DNA of 64,000 bases from Microcebus murinus (taxonomy: Eukaryota > Chordata > Mammalia > Primates > Cheirogaleidae). The stretch is taken from NCBI RefSeq assembly GCF_040939455.1, contig NC_134116.1, positions 72,619,900 to 72,683,899 of the forward strand. Direction: 5' to 3'. Within the stretch, counting starts at the first letter, position 1. Each line of letters opens with the position of its first letter. The notes below the pieces were generated by a model. It had not been told where the DNA came from. It saw nothing but the letters and a program-made list of their open reading frames with translations, and ran no database searches. This document shows positions 1 through 11,809 of the stretch, in pieces. The position numbers and the translations under genes are program-made.

Positions 1-480
1 CAGACCGGGGTCCGGGGCTGGGGGCCCGGGCGGCAGCGGCCGTGGCCCGGGGCTTGCGGCCCGCTTTGAAAATCTGGCGGATTCGGCAGCCCGCGATTGC
101 GTTGGCAGCTGCGAAGGCGCACAGGTGCACGGGGAGGGGGGCTGGCGGCGCCACCACAGACCGTCATTGACACAGCCTCGCCATGGGCGCCCAAATTCGT
201 TTACTTGCGAGTTGCATTGCGTAAGCGGCCCCCGCACCGCGTACCGAGCCAGCGGGAATTACGCGGGCTGGCTGCCTGCTGCCACCTTGCTAGGCCCACC
301 GCTCCAGCCTGAACTCCCACCACTCCCCGCCTTGCACTGGAGGTTCCAGCAACGGCGAACTGTTTCTCTTCTGTAAACCAAGCTGTTTCTCTCCCTGCCG
401 CGGCCGCCGCCGGCCCGCCTGCCTGGCTTGCCCTGCCGCCTCGCTTTGCCCGCCTGCGTCTACTAGCCTTTTAAGCCTGG
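1..480. promoter_or_regulatory. CpG island shoulder downstream of the N4BP2L1 promoter/exon 1
   Basis: This is the most GC- and CpG-rich stretch of the window, densest in the first 130 bases and fading by about position 480. It lies upstream of N4BP2L1 exon 2 on the same strand, where the promoter island of that gene is expected. I find no reading frame for the P-loop (GxPGSGKTT) that human exon 1 encodes, so exon 1 itself should lie just left of the window. This segment is then the start of intron 1. The short open frames here are a by-product of GC richness. Confidence 0.6.
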
Positions 481-1484
481 GCAACTACCCCTCCCCGCCA
501 GGAGATGCTCCTCTTCTGGACTCCTTGGCTTCCTGTTTACACGTCTGACTGCGCTTAGTTTTGCACATGTTTTTGCTTCTCCTTATCGTTTTGTAAGTTT
601 CTTGAACGTAGGGGCCCTTTCTCCTGCCAAGCACGGTGTCTGGCACGCAGTGGCTGTTCAGCAGAGGAAGCGGTCCCTTGCCGTCAAGCGCTTTCCCTCT
701 CCCTGGAGAGCTGCGGCTAGCCTTGGGACTTTGGAACTGCTGACGAATCAAGGTGGCACACAGTCACCTGCCGATTTCGATGGTGCCCAGATAGTGTCCT
801 TAGGAGGAGGGGCTGACTCCTTTGGGTGTCAGGGAACTGTGACAGCCCTGGTGAGGTGCTGCCAGTTTTAATTAGGATTCCTGCTTGATTTGTGGAGTAG
901 GAGCCTTTGGCCAAAGAATATTGCTACATTCCCACGGATTACAGAGCTGGAGGGCCATGGGTGCCCTTTGCTAAGCCCCAGACACGTTTCAGTAGTCCCT
1001 CTCTGGCTCACTGGGGAGGTGGGGACAGCGGTAGATGGGGAACCTTCGACCCAGCAGAACGTGGTTATTTTGTGATACAGTCATGGTGGTACGTCTGTTA
1101 CCAACCAAGTATTTTCTGAATGTCAAACCCTGTTTAATTTCACTTTTGCTTTGCGATTGATCTGTGGCCTAGCACACACTGAGTGTCAAAGGAGGATGTA
1201 AACATCTTTGGCCAGATTTTGTTTCTGACTGTACTGGGAAGGGAGGTAATATGACGGGTGGAAGATGTGTCACTGGGAACGTCAGGGGTTTGGACTCACA
1301 TTCCTCTTCTGTAAAGCCAGGGGGTTGCCTGGGTGGTCTTTTGAGGTCCCTTCTGGCTCTAACATTCTACACTTTTAGGATTTTAATTCCTGACTGACAT
1401 TTGGCTAAGCAGAAGACACCGGATGAGAGACCAGCTTATTACAGGACATCTCTAGGGACGACTGGAGTGAGCACTGTCCTGGGA
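480..1484 (+). other. N4BP2L1 intron 1: mostly unique sequence with an L2/MIR-like scrap
   Basis: No coding signal is seen. Positions about 585-672 ('gaacgtaggggcc' through 'ggcacgcagtggctg') resemble the 3' end of an L2-type LINE on the plus strand. The rest is not recognisable by eye. Confidence 0.35.
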
Positions 1485-1845
1485 GTCTGAAGATTGTGCC
1501 TTTAGATCTACTTCATCACTAACTAGCTGGTGACTTTGTGCAATCACCTAGCTTCTCTGGGCTTTATGTTCCTTAAATATGTGTCTACTGAGAGGAGATT
1601 AGAGGATTTATTGAAGATCGTTCTGACTCTTAATTTCCACTTGTCAGACTTAAAAATAGTTTGCTAATAACAGCTAGGCAAAGAGCTCTGAGCTTGGTGT
1701 CAATGTATGGCTCCACATCCAAACTCAACCCCTCACCAGTTTTGCTCTTCACTCAACCCCTCTGTGCCTCGATGTCCTCTCCTTAAATGGGAATGTCTGC
1801 CCTGTCTGCCAGAGAGGGTTGTTGTGAAGATTAAACGTGTGGGAG
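1485..1845 (+). repeat. Two adjacent MIR-like SINE fragments
   Basis: Positions 1500-1640 contain 'ctagctggtgactttgtgcaa' and 1660-1845 contain 'cctctgtgcctcgatgtcc' followed by 'gggttgttgtgaagattaaa'. Both follow the order of the MIR core in plus orientation. Divergence is high. Confidence 0.5.
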
Positions 1846-2189
1846 GGGACTTTTTAAACTTTAATGTGCTATATACATTTTAAGAGGTATTAGCCACTGC
1901 TTAAGCTGTTGACGAGCTGAGAGAAATGTTCAGTGTTACCGGGAGAAGCCGGCTGTGGAGTGAAGGCGGCAGCTGGCTTTGAGCTCTGTTTGGCCAGGCA
2001 CTGGCGTTCTGGGAGCTGAGGAGCCTTGGCATGCTGTGGGCGGGCTGCGCATCTGTATAAGTCTGGGAAGTCAGCAAGGAGAGGGCCACAGCCCAGCAGC
2101 GGCCGCAGTGGGGACAGAATGGTGGGGAGCAAGTCTCAGGTGTGGCCCTCAGGAGCTGCCTTCCCCACTTTTTGGGGGGTGTGGCGGGG
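1846..2189. other. N4BP2L1 intron 1 stretch with nothing recognised
   Basis: The segment is moderately GC-rich between 1930 and 2180. I see no splice-flanked conserved frame and no known repeat. Confidence 0.3.
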
Positions 2190-3170
2190 GAGTAGAAGAA
2201 TGGCGGATTGCTTAAAAATACACGTGTATAGAAAACAGTAAAACTGTAAGGTTATTTGTGTATTGTTGGATTCTGGGAAGTTCACGTTTTCTCTATTATA
2301 TGTATTTTCCAAATTTTCTATGATGAACATGTATTTCTTAAATCAGACTAATAAAAAAGTTTTTCTTTGAAAATTGGAGGAAATCGCTTTTTACAAATGT
2401 GGGTTCATCTTTTTCTGCTTAACCTTTACTTCTCATTTGATTAAAGAACTAATAAAACTTTTTTGAAATTAGGATATGTCTTGTCTTCCAAATCAATGTT
2501 AGATTTCTATACTTCTCACCTATCTATGTTTTTCATAGTTTGAAGTGGCTAAAATGTGGAAAACAACTATTTAAATTCTTTGACTTTATTAAAAAGAAGT
2601 TGGAATCTTACCTGGTTTAAAAATTTTGAAGCATATCAGGGTACTAAAAAATTAGTGTGCTCCCTAAATCTGCTTTACCACCTCTATTTTATTTAAAAGA
2701 AAACATTTAAAAATAGGTTCTTACCATTGACATGTATGATGTATGTCCAGGAATTCATCCTGAGGAAATAACTGGACAAGTGCATGAAGATAGAGGAATG
2801 TTCACAGTTTTTTGTATGACAGAAAAAATGCGAGCAACTTAATTACACAAAAGTTGAGGTTTGGCTTATAAGTCATGCAGTCATTAATGGGAACACAGAT
2901 AGAGACTTGACATGCAAATATGTTCAGCCCCCATTAAGTTAAAAAGTCTGTTACAAAGATAACATACATACATCCCATTTTCTGTTCACAGAAAGGGTCT
3001 ACATATATTCTAAGAAAAATATATGAGAAGATAGATATCTATAGTTGTTGACTTTACATAGTGGGATTATGAATTTTCCCCTTTGATTTATTGTCTAATT
3101 TTTCTACAACAAATACATATTACTTGTTCACTTTTTAAAGGTGAAAATAAAGGCACTATTAAGTAAAATG
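2190..3170 (+). repeat. Old L1 (L1M-type) 3' fragments
   Basis: Two pieces (about 2190-2345 and 2705-3170) have the text of ancient L1 3' ends in plus orientation. Examples are 'ttttccaaattttctatgatgaacatgt' and the run from 'ggaattcatcctgaggaaataa' to 'ttctacaacaaatacatatta'. The 2346-2704 spacer is AT-rich and unassigned. Confidence 0.5.
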
Positions 3171-4174
3171 TTTTGTTAAATGGCTTGGCTAGAAAGACCA
3201 AGTTTGTGTGACAAAGCTTTTATTACATAACTAACTGTCATTTTATGTACAAAAGTCTTTCCTGGGTTCTCTTATTTATTTATTTATTTTTCCATGCTCT
3301 ATTCTGCTGAAATTCCTGGGTTAATTCTCAGTTGGACATATACTAGTGACTTATTTTATTAATTTTGATTAATTTTATTAATTAGCATATGAACTAGCAT
3401 AGGTCACTTAGATCTTTAACACCTCAGGTTCTTTTTCTTTAAAATGGATCTAATATTCCATTAATAAGTTTACTGGTAGGATTTCAGCTACTATGGTAAA
3501 CAGTAACCTACCACTATGTATGTGAAACACTGTGGAATGCGCCTTCTACATAAATACCAACTATTGTTAATGATTAGTTACTAATCAACAATAACGATGG
3601 CCACTGGGCACTCATGAGACTGCAGGCACTTGCTTGGTGAGGCAGATACCAAATAAGGCTAAGAGAAGGCGCCTCCACAAGATGACGCGTAGGAAGCAGT
3701 AATCCGCGCCCTGCTGTGGGTAAGTAAGGGCCAGTGGGAGCAGCCGCTCACCTGCTGGTGCTGTTGAAGGCCAGGGGAGGCAGTGAGGAAAATGCAGGCT
3801 CATTAGGGGGGGAGACTGTCCCCAATGTGGAGGTGGATCTTGGGCTGGCCTTGAAGACGGGGAGGATGTGGCCGGGCAGAGAAGGGATAGCAACACTCCT
3901 CACGTGGGAAGGAGCTAGGTGTTCTGGTTTTGACCGAAGTGGAGGCTTCTTTGCAGTGAGGGTACTGGCTGGGTGCACCCAGAGCCAGGACGTTAAAAAC
4001 TGAACAGAGAGCTCTTGTCAGAAGAAATGGGATTCCAATCCCAAGACCCTTTCACTCTCTGCAGATGAGCCAGAACTCTTGTTTCCAGAGCTGAACTGAC
4101 AAACCCACGTGGATCCACACCAGTCCTTTCCTCCTACCTCAAAGCATCTGTGGACAAACCTCTGTACTTTCCAC
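3171..4174. other. N4BP2L1 intron 1 stretch with nothing recognised
   Basis: There is an ATTT-rich run near 3272-3290 and a GC-richer block at 3600-4000 with several CpGs. I cannot assign the GC-richer block to a repeat or an exon. Confidence 0.3.
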
Positions 4175-4197
4175 TGTGTGTATGTGTGTGTGTGTGT
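4175..4197. repeat. (TG)n microsatellite
   Basis: TG dinucleotides, interrupted once by 'ta', sit directly at the edge of an antisense L1 fragment. Confidence 0.8.
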
Positions 4198-4198
4198 T

Positions 4199-4545
4199 AA
4201 GATGTATTTTTAAGTGTACAAATCAGTGGCATTGTTGTGCAACCACCACCACTACTTCAAAAATTTTTTATTACCCCAAACAGAGACTGTGTCCATTAAG
4301 CAATAACTCCCATTCCTTCCTCTCCCTACCCCCTTGTAACCTTTGAGCTACTTTCTGTCTGTGTATTTGCCTACTCTACATGCCATCATGTAAGTGGATC
4401 ATACAGCATTTGTCCTTTTGTATCTGGCTAGTTTCACTTTAGCTTAATGTTTTCAAAGTTCATCCATGTTGTAGCATGTGACAGAACTTCATCACTTTTG
4501 TGGCTGAATGGATTATCCCATTGTATGGGTATGCCACTAAAACGT
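4199..4545 (-). repeat. Antisense L1M ORF2 3' fragment
   Basis: The plus strand reads 'gtgcaaccaccaccactac', 'ccccaaacagagactg', 'ctggctagtttcacttt' and 'gttcatccatgttgtagc'. This is the usual appearance of the ORF2 3' part of an old L1 on the minus strand. Confidence 0.65.
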
Positions 4546-6414
4546 CCTTTTCAAATGAAATGAAATGGCAATAGTAGACTGTAGCCTTTCTTTTTTTAAA
4601 AATGGCCTTATTTGAAAAATTAAAAGTTGTCAACCTTATGTCATTTCCTCAGAATTTTTTTGAATCTTTACATATCAATCAAAACAAAGTCTGGGGACCA
4701 GGCTCCAGTACATGTTGCATCATTCGCAATGTTCTGGTTTCTTTTGGCACCATTACAAATGGTTTGTAACATGGATTCAGTTAGGCTCAAAGGATGCTTT
4801 CTGACAGCTGTCTTTCCTCCTTACTCATATCTCTGGATAACATGGAATTTTCCATCAAGAGAAATACCTTTTCATTATTTCTTGGTACTAGAGCCTTCCG
4901 AGAAAGTGAAAGGATGCTTTCCTAATGTGATGCGATGGTAAGACAGATGGGGAGAAGGGTATACTTTATAGCCAAATAAATAGTGGGATGTGGGAATCAG
5001 TGAGAATGGGGGGCTGGTTGGCTCAGTAGTGAGTAGTTGGACCCCAGAGCATACTCTGCAGTGCTGGCCAGCAGGCCTGAACCTTGATGTTTTTATTTAT
5101 GGGGCCAGGACTTTATTAACAAAAGCAAGGTCAAAGTAGAAAATTTGCAGTATTCCAACTCTGTGACTATCACAATAGAGAATCAGACAGGTGACATCTT
5201 TTAGTCCCATAGGTCTACTTGGAAAATGACTCCTAGCTTTTCATATTTTTCATGATTTTCCTAAGGTATGTCCTAAATCTTCTCTCCCCACTGCTGAGAG
5301 TCCTTGCAACCTCTTTGCAAGGTTGGGATGCATAAAAACTGGAAATGCTATATATGTTTAACAAAGAGTGGGAATATACAGTGTGTGTTTGTAATCATTT
5401 ATTGGAAAGGTTGTGTGAGAAAAGGTTGCCCAACTGTACGGGAGATTCACCTCCCCATATTCCTGGAACAATGGAAGAAGACCCTGCTGAATTGGGGCAA
5501 TTGAACATTGCAGGGGTGGGTTATGATTTGAGGGGAGGTAGAAATGGATGAAAAAATGGAAGAAGAATACTTTCATGGGCAAAGCTCAAGAGATGTATAG
5601 AGATTCCCTTAAGAGTTCATCTAGTCCAAACCCAAGACACTAAGCTCTGAGAAGTTAAACATCTTGATCGAGGTCATGGGGATGGAGTCTCCTTATTTCT
5701 CATCCAGAGCTTTTTCTTCAAGCCCAAAGGAAGAGGGTAGGGGGAGTTACTTGGTCAAAGGGTAATGAGGTTGGTTTTAATCTGTTGTGTAATGAAAAAC
5801 ACTTAAAGGCCCTAGTAAGGGGGCTATGTTAACCTGGATTTCAGCTCTCAGGGCAAGGAAGCTACATTTTATCGTTATTTGTTAATATTAATGGTATGTT
5901 TTTCCTAGTATAAAAAATATTACCAGGAAATTTATTATGTGGTCCATTGAGGGCAATGGGAAGAGAAGAGATTTAGATTTTTAAATAAGTATTCATATTT
6001 ATTCTGATTATGATGAGTTGGAGAGAGATGTTTGCTGTCAACTCCCAACTGCCAAGGGTGTCTAAAGTCTCTTCCTCATCTGCTCCCCTGGGAGGATATC
6101 TCTAACTTAGCGCAATGCCTTAGTTCCTTCTTGGCATTTCAGTGAGCCCTTCTTTGTATAATAGGGCCATTCAGACTAGATAAACCCAATAAGAAATTAT
6201 TTTTTTATTGCTTGAAGTTATCTAAAGATATATAGGCCCTCTGGGATTGAGGAAGTAGTATAATAAAGAAAAATGAGTCTAATTTCTAATTGTTCCTTCA
6301 TAAGGCTCTCTGTCGGATCATGTGTATGGCTTGGGGAGAAGGCTATCTGTTTTTAATCAAGGTAAGAGACTGGAAAAGGGGAAGGGAGAAATGGAGAAAG
6401 AAAAACAAGGATGT
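4546..6414. other. N4BP2L1 intron 1 stretch, largely unassigned
   Basis: No exon is supported. A weak MIR-type segment lies at about 5600-5705 ('ttcatctagtccaaaccc', then 'gagaagttaaaca'). The open frames at 4627-4941 and 5304-5551 lack splice context or family resemblance. Confidence 0.3.
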
Positions 6415-6575
6415 GCTTACTGAGTGCTGACTGTGCCTGGCCCTTTACAGACCCTGGCTTATTGGATCTTCACAATGATCCTAGGATGTCATTTTTATCT
6501 CATAGTTGAGGACATTAGGATTGGAGAATCCCGCATTCGATTCTGAGACCCAGAAGATTTCATAGTAAGCTGAGT
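6415..6575 (-). repeat. MIR fragment, antisense
   Basis: The order 'ggcttattggatcttcaca', 'atctcatagttgaggac' is the reverse complement of the MIR core. Confidence 0.45.
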
Positions 6576-6837
6576 GGTCTTATATTACCAGGATGCAGTG
6601 GAGAAACACACATCCGCCACTTTCACAGTCATTAAGGAGTCCTGTTGAAGTAGGATTGTATAGCTAGGATCTTTCCACATTCTCTTCCCACGTGTTTTAA
6701 GGGTATATCGAAGGAGAGGGTCTGCGGGGGCTTTCTCCACCTGCGGTAGCGCCTCTCACCATTCTTTCCTCTGCACCTTGGCTTTCTTTTTTTCTTGGCA
6801 TTGGCACCAGCTGACATAAACTTTTGTTTGTTATCCA

Positions 6838-6985
6838 TTTCTTTTACTAGAACATAAGCCATGAGATATGACATAAGTTCCATGAGCTCAGGAGCTTTAT
6901 TCTGTCCAGCTCCTAAAAGAAGGCCTGGGACACAATAGGCATTCACTGATCAGTTGATGAATGGATTTGTTAATGAAAGGCAATG
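6838..6985 (+). repeat. L2 LINE 3'-end fragment
   Basis: The stretch from 'actagaacataagccatgag' through 'gcctgggacacaataggcat' to 'ttgatgaatggatttgtt' follows the L2 3' terminus. Confidence 0.5.
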
Positions 6986-7497
6986 TGAGAAGCCTCCTAA
7001 GAGGAGGAAGCTTAGATGTCAGCATGGCTCTTGAGTAAAGAACAAGACCAAAGAGGAGATTATCCGCATAAAGAGAAATGTGGAAGAATGAATGGGAAGT
7101 GGAGAACAGATGAGAAAAACGCGGAGAAAAGGAAGGAATAGAGCCACTCATTCCACAGTTCTCTCCAATTCAGTACACAAGATGACGATTCCATGTGAAA
7201 TGTTTGATGTGTCAGCTCCTTCACCTAACAGTTACACTAAAAAGGAATTTAAAATTTAGGATCAAAGATGCAGCTGCTTTCCCATTTAAGCAGCAGTCAA
7301 GAGAGTGCCCAAAGTGACAGTTTTCCTGTACGGCTATAGCCTCTTCTGTTATCTGTAACTAATCTACAACATTTTGGGAAAAGATAGCTAAAAAAAAAAG
7401 TTAGTGCTGAGGTGGGTAGGCCTGGTTCCTTCATCTGAGCATGATGAATTGACCAACAGAACGCAGACACAGGGGAAACCCCGCACCGTTGCGACAG

Positions 7498-7513
7498 TCG
7501 ACAGAGGGCGCTG
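7498..7513 (+). promoter_or_regulatory. Candidate CTCF core
   Basis: 'gacagagggcgctg' matches the central AG-R-K-GGC-R-S part of the CTCF consensus and is weaker on its left side. It sits in a small CpG-rich patch. Motif match only. Confidence 0.3.
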
Positions 7514-7690
7514 TTCACGTGCAAGGTGCTGAAAGGAATTTCTGCCTGACGGAGTAAGCGGGACCGCACTGACAAATGAGAATGAGGGCCATCTGGGAGT
7601 CTGGCTTTGGATCTTAGAAACATGACCTACTTTGGTGGCATGGGAGGGGTAAAGGCAAGAGTGAGTGGGACAGATCGGGAACTCTTTACT

Positions 7691-7703
7691 GGCGCCCCCT
7701 TAG
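7691..7703 (-). promoter_or_regulatory. Candidate CTCF core, reverse orientation
   Basis: Read on the minus strand, 'taagggggcgcc' gives the core AGGGGGCGC. It lies about 190 bp from the previous candidate and points the opposite way. Motif match only. Confidence 0.3.
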
Positions 7704-8099
7704 CCACTTGTGGCTTGGTGACACTGAGGGTGGCAGTGATTGAGGTCTGACTCTCCAAGGGCAGGGCTCAGCCCTGGCGAGGTGGTTGGCAGCACCACGA
7801 AGGTCAGGGCTCAGGGGAGACTGCCCACGTCATCGATAGCCTTGGCTCCCTCCCTGGCCTCAGGCTGCTGGGCCATGGAACCTGTTTTCTACCTCCCAGT
7901 TTAAAGTCCTGGAGGAGAATTCCAATAGCATCCAGAGGAAGTGCTGGGATCCAAGAAGAATCCTTTCCCCCAGTCTCCTTTAGGGGATAAATTTCAGGTT
8001 TGGGTAAAATTCTCACTGTACAAAGATGAGTAAATAGAAATTCTCCCCTATAAAAGAGTTTGCATTAATTAGGGCGAGAAAGCATTACATGCAAGAGCC

Positions 8100-8225
8100 A
8101 TTCATACATTCGCCAAATAGTTATTGAGCGTCCTCCATGTCTGGCATTCTTCTAGAGTCTTAGAATAGAGCAGCAGACAAGAGAGAAAATCCCTGCCTTC
8201 ATGGAACACAAATTCTATCACAGAA
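8100..8225 (+). repeat. Interspersed repeat fragment, family not assigned
   Basis: 'attgagcgtcctccatgtct' followed by 'aaatccctgccttcatggaa' is a much-diverged copy of the common 'attgagcacctactatgtgc' repeat. Related pieces occur at 8745-9000, 32640-33085 and 60430-61640. Confidence 0.45.
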
Positions 8226-8424
8226 AAATATTTTCTGAAGGAAAGGAGGCCATTTTAGACAGCATCTCTCTGTCCTCTAGAAAAACAAAGTATCCCGAGG
8301 CTATTCCACTTGATATCAGTATCCCCAGGAAATGTCCACAAACGCACAAGAGATAGGCATAATGAAGCCCACTGAAACTTGTTCATGAGAGGGAAAATTG
8401 CAAACAACCTAAATGTCACTAGAG

Positions 8425-8655
8425 ATGTCTGTTTATTTTATCGTGCTCAAGCGTAGCAGTTGATGTGGGGCTCTGGGGCCAGAAGCCTAGGTTTCCATCC
8501 ATCCGTACCACTCAGTGGTCTTAATTTCTTCATCTGTAACATGGGGCTTAATGACAGTGCTTATTTCCGAGGTCTTTTTGAGCATTATATGAGAAAGCCG
8601 TTAGAATAGTGCTTGGCACACAATAAGCACTTAGTAAATGTTAGCTGGTAGCTGG
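8425..8655 (+). repeat. MIR SINE
   Basis: The order 'ctctggggccagaagcctag', 'cttcatctgtaacatggggc' and 'gcacacaataagcacttagt' matches the MIR consensus along most of its length. Confidence 0.7.
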
Positions 8656-8744
8656 TAATGGAGTGCTAGGTAGCAGTTACAAGGAATGGACTAAGTCTAT
8701 ATGTCAACATGAATAGATCTAAAAACATGTATTGCTCCTTCATT

Positions 8745-9000
8745 TTTTAATTCAATAAATATTTACTGAGTGTCTACTATGTTCCAGGCAGTGTTCTAGG
8801 TACTTGGGAATCATCAGTGAACAAAACAAAGATCCTGCCCTTGTGGACCTTGTGTGCCAGAGGTAGAGAAATGGATATAAAATACAAGGTTATTGTATGT
8901 TATGTTAGGAGGTAACAAGTGCTGTGGACAAGGGGACAGAGAAGCCTAGTAAAGGTGTTTGGGTTGCCAGAGTTAAGGTAGGGGGAGGCCGTTGAATTTT
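8745..9000 (+). repeat. Interspersed repeat fragment, family not assigned
   Basis: The segment opens with 'aatatttactgagtgtctac', then 'gttctaggtacttggg', 'gatcctgcccttgtgg' and 'aacaagtgctgtgg'. It is the same family as 8100-8225 and probably an old LINE 3' part. Confidence 0.5.
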
Positions 9001-9009
9001 AAGCCAACA

Positions 9010-9949
9010 AAACAAATGTGAAAAAATGTTAATGATTATGAGCTCCAGGCAGTGGGGATATAGGCGTTTGTTATATTATTCCCATTGTCTTTATATTTAC
9101 ATTTTTTTTCAAAAATTCCTCTCTCTGATATGAAGGATAAAAGAAAATGGTGAAAAGGAGTCTGAAATATGAAGGATGTAAAATAAATAAGACTAAGGAG
9201 CAGAAAATTAAGGAGCTAATTGAGATATATATTTTTAAAGGTAAAGTAAATGTTGGAATTTTAAAGTCTATTAGAGATAGAGTTATAAAGAATCACCATG
9301 CAGAAAATCAAACAGTTATGCAGAAGACAAATGTGAAAATAAACATAACCAAATATAACCAGAATAAATATAACCAAAGCAACAATTATAGATATAATAG
9401 AACATATTTTTGATTTGAGGACTCAGCAGTGATAAAAAATAAATTAATTCCTAGACATATCCTGGTAAGACTGTTCCAAAAGCTGTTAATTAACTGCCTT
9501 TTCTTCTTTAGCAACCCTATTTTGTTGGGCATGGCAATGTGCCCACTACAGTGTTCAAGGCTCCCTGGCCTCTTCCTGCTGTGTGGAATATAGATGTGTA
9601 GGCTAGCGCTGCAATGCTACCTGTGCCCACCAGAAGGCGCCCTCAAGAATGGAAGCCGCGTGCTTAAGAAAGATCATAGACTTTGGGTCCATGTCAATCA
9701 TGGCGTTGGGTTAGGAGCCCTGGATTCTACCTCTGGATTTTTTTATACACAAGATATTGAAATCTTAATTTTATTTAAGCCATTGTTATCTGGGGTTTCT
9801 GCTCAATGCAGGTCAACTCACTGCTAACTGAAACCTGTATTTGAAAAAGATTGTAATCCAGTAATTCTCATCCAGCCTAGTTGGTAATATGCGAAGACAA
9901 CAGAAAGGCTTTCTCAGATTCACAGGCGCTTACACAATATGCAACACCT
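9010..9949. other. N4BP2L1 intron 1 stretch with an L1M scrap and A-rich sequence
   Basis: Positions 9020-9120 resemble an L1M 3' end. Positions 9130-9420 are A-rich with an 88-codon Lys/Asn-rich open frame that looks like composition only. The remainder is unassigned. Confidence 0.3.
9627..9640 (+). promoter_or_regulatory. Candidate CTCF core (best match in the window)
   Basis: 'ccaccagaaggcgc' agrees with 13 of the 14 positions of CCASYAGRKGGCRS. It lies in a non-repeat part of intron 1. Motif match only; occupancy is unknown. Confidence 0.4.
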
Positions 9950-10150
9950 CATGCCTTGACTCTGTATAGCCTGGGGTGAAATTCTGGCAGTACCACAGCC
10001 AAGCTCTGTAAACCTAAGCCAGTTATTTTAGCTCTTGAAGCTCTAGTTTCCTTATTATACTTAATTATAAATATTATATAAATTATTATAAAGGTTAAGG
10101 TGAGGTAATATAGTCAATCTCTTTATTCAGTGCTTAGCACTCTTATAAAA
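9950..10150 (+). repeat. Diverged MIR fragment
   Basis: 'ctgtaaacctaagccagtt', 'ctctagtttccttattat' and 'cagtgcttagcac' fall in MIR order. Confidence 0.4.
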
Positions 10151-10479
10151 AAAGAAAATTTATTGGATCAACTTTAGCCTGCCATGACAGGGATCAAAGA
10201 CAACAAGAAAGGTATATCTTTTTTTTTATATATATATTGTTCAGAAATGTCTCTCCAACAAAAATTAGATGAGAAAATAATTTAAAAGTATAAATTTTAT
10301 AAAGGGAGGATTCTCAACTACAAAATATAATCAAGAAAATAAGAAAATAGTAGAACAGAAAATAATAAAGAACTTGCACATCAAGCTTAATGGAACAAAA
10401 CAGAAAGTCCAGTAACAGTGCCCAGCCATATGTAATCAGTTAGTATGTAATAAAAAGTATTTCAAAACAATGAGGAATG

Positions 10480-11335
10480 GATGAATTATTCAGTCAATGG
10501 TTTTGGGATAACCAGGTTACTGTGTGGAAAAAAAATCAAGTTAGATCCTTAACGCCACAGACCAACATAAAATTTTAGATGGATGGAGGAAGAAAATGTA
10601 ATAGGACACAGACATATTTACATAATCCTGGGGTGGGAAAGACTGTTCTAGATGTACTATCAAAGGCATAAATTAAAAAATAAAAGATAAATACATGTGA
10701 CTAGACAAAGCTTTTTAAAATTTAGACTTTTATATGTAGAGATTATTATAAACAAAATTAAAAAGCAATTACTGAATGTAATTGGGAAATAGATATTCAA
10801 TAAGAAAGATAAACCTCCCAATAAGGAGGGCTTATTAACCAGACAAAGGACATGAAAATGCAGTTCACAAAAGAATATCTCTAAATGATCGACACACATA
10901 AGAAAAAATATTTAATCTTGCTGGTAATCAAAGATGCTGGGGACAAACTAAATGCCTAACCATACATAGAGCATTGGTTAGGTAAATTATGGTATATCCA
11001 TATGAATAAGTTTAAGTATGCCCTATCATTAAAAATTATGTCATAGAAGAATATTTCATGAGGTGGGAAGTGATTTGCTATGAAAAAAATTTGGTGGAAA
11101 TTTGGTATACTCTACATTATGTCTCTGTTTTTATGTAACAACAGATGTGCTAAAAAGAAATCATATATATCTATGTGCATATATATCTATATCTCAATCC
11201 TGAAAAGAAGAGCAAATGTTAATAATTATTTTTAGATGGGGAATATAGGAACCTCCCCTCTTTGATCCACTTTTTTGTTTCAAAATTTTCTGCAATGAAT
11301 ATCTATTTCTTTGCTAATCAGAAAGGAAAAACAAT
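10480..11335 (+). repeat. Old L1 (L1M) ORF2 3' end and 3' UTR
   Basis: 'aaaggacatgaaaatgcagtt' followed by 'ggttaggtaaattatggta' and 'ttctgcaatgaatatctat' is the usual 3' part of an ancient L1 in plus orientation. No frame is left. Confidence 0.65.
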
Positions 11336-11809
11336 ATTCTTAGAGTTTGTGTAGACAGACACAGGAGCCAGCTTGAAGAGATACCTACTGGCTAAATTTG
11401 GAACAATGTGAACATCATAAAGAATAACAATGATAAGGATTTAAAAAGGAGGGATAGAAACCTCTTCTTTACAAGGCAATGTCACCTAGTAAATATAGAG
11501 GAAATTATAGAATGAGAAAATAAAAGTTCTGTGATTCTCAACGTAGTCATTGATTCAGGCAGTGATCAGAGAAATATATGTAAAGATCGTTGAGGGAAAG
11601 GTCGTTGGAGAACAGGCCCTCTCCATGGCTCCCAGTTTCACCCCCACACATTACTTAATATTACAAAGGAAGCAATGTACCTTTCCAATAGAGAGGTCTG
11701 CTGACACCACCTTTTAGCCAAGTGATCAAACAGCATGATGGGACAAACTGTTGTTACGTGCAATCAGAAGTACACAAATGTTACCTCTATTTTCCTTCCA
11801 AAAAATGTT
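11336..11809. other. N4BP2L1 intron 1 stretch with nothing recognised
   Basis: An A-rich, unassigned spacer between L1M fragments. Confidence 0.3.

Larger units (their letters stand above)
6986..8099. other. N4BP2L1 intron 1 stretch with CTCF-like motifs
   Basis: No repeat or exon is recognised. CpG content is locally raised at 7460-7570. Two CTCF-like cores are listed separately. Confidence 0.3.

Noticed and set aside
97..484. Open frames in the CpG-rich start of the window as N4BP2L1 exon 1
   Set aside because: None contains the P-loop motif GxPGSGKTT, and none reaches a donor in the required phase 2. They arise from GC-rich composition.
9147..9413. 88-codon Lys/Asn-rich frame as a small protein gene
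   Set aside because: The composition follows the A-rich sequence. No family resemblance and no promoter context.
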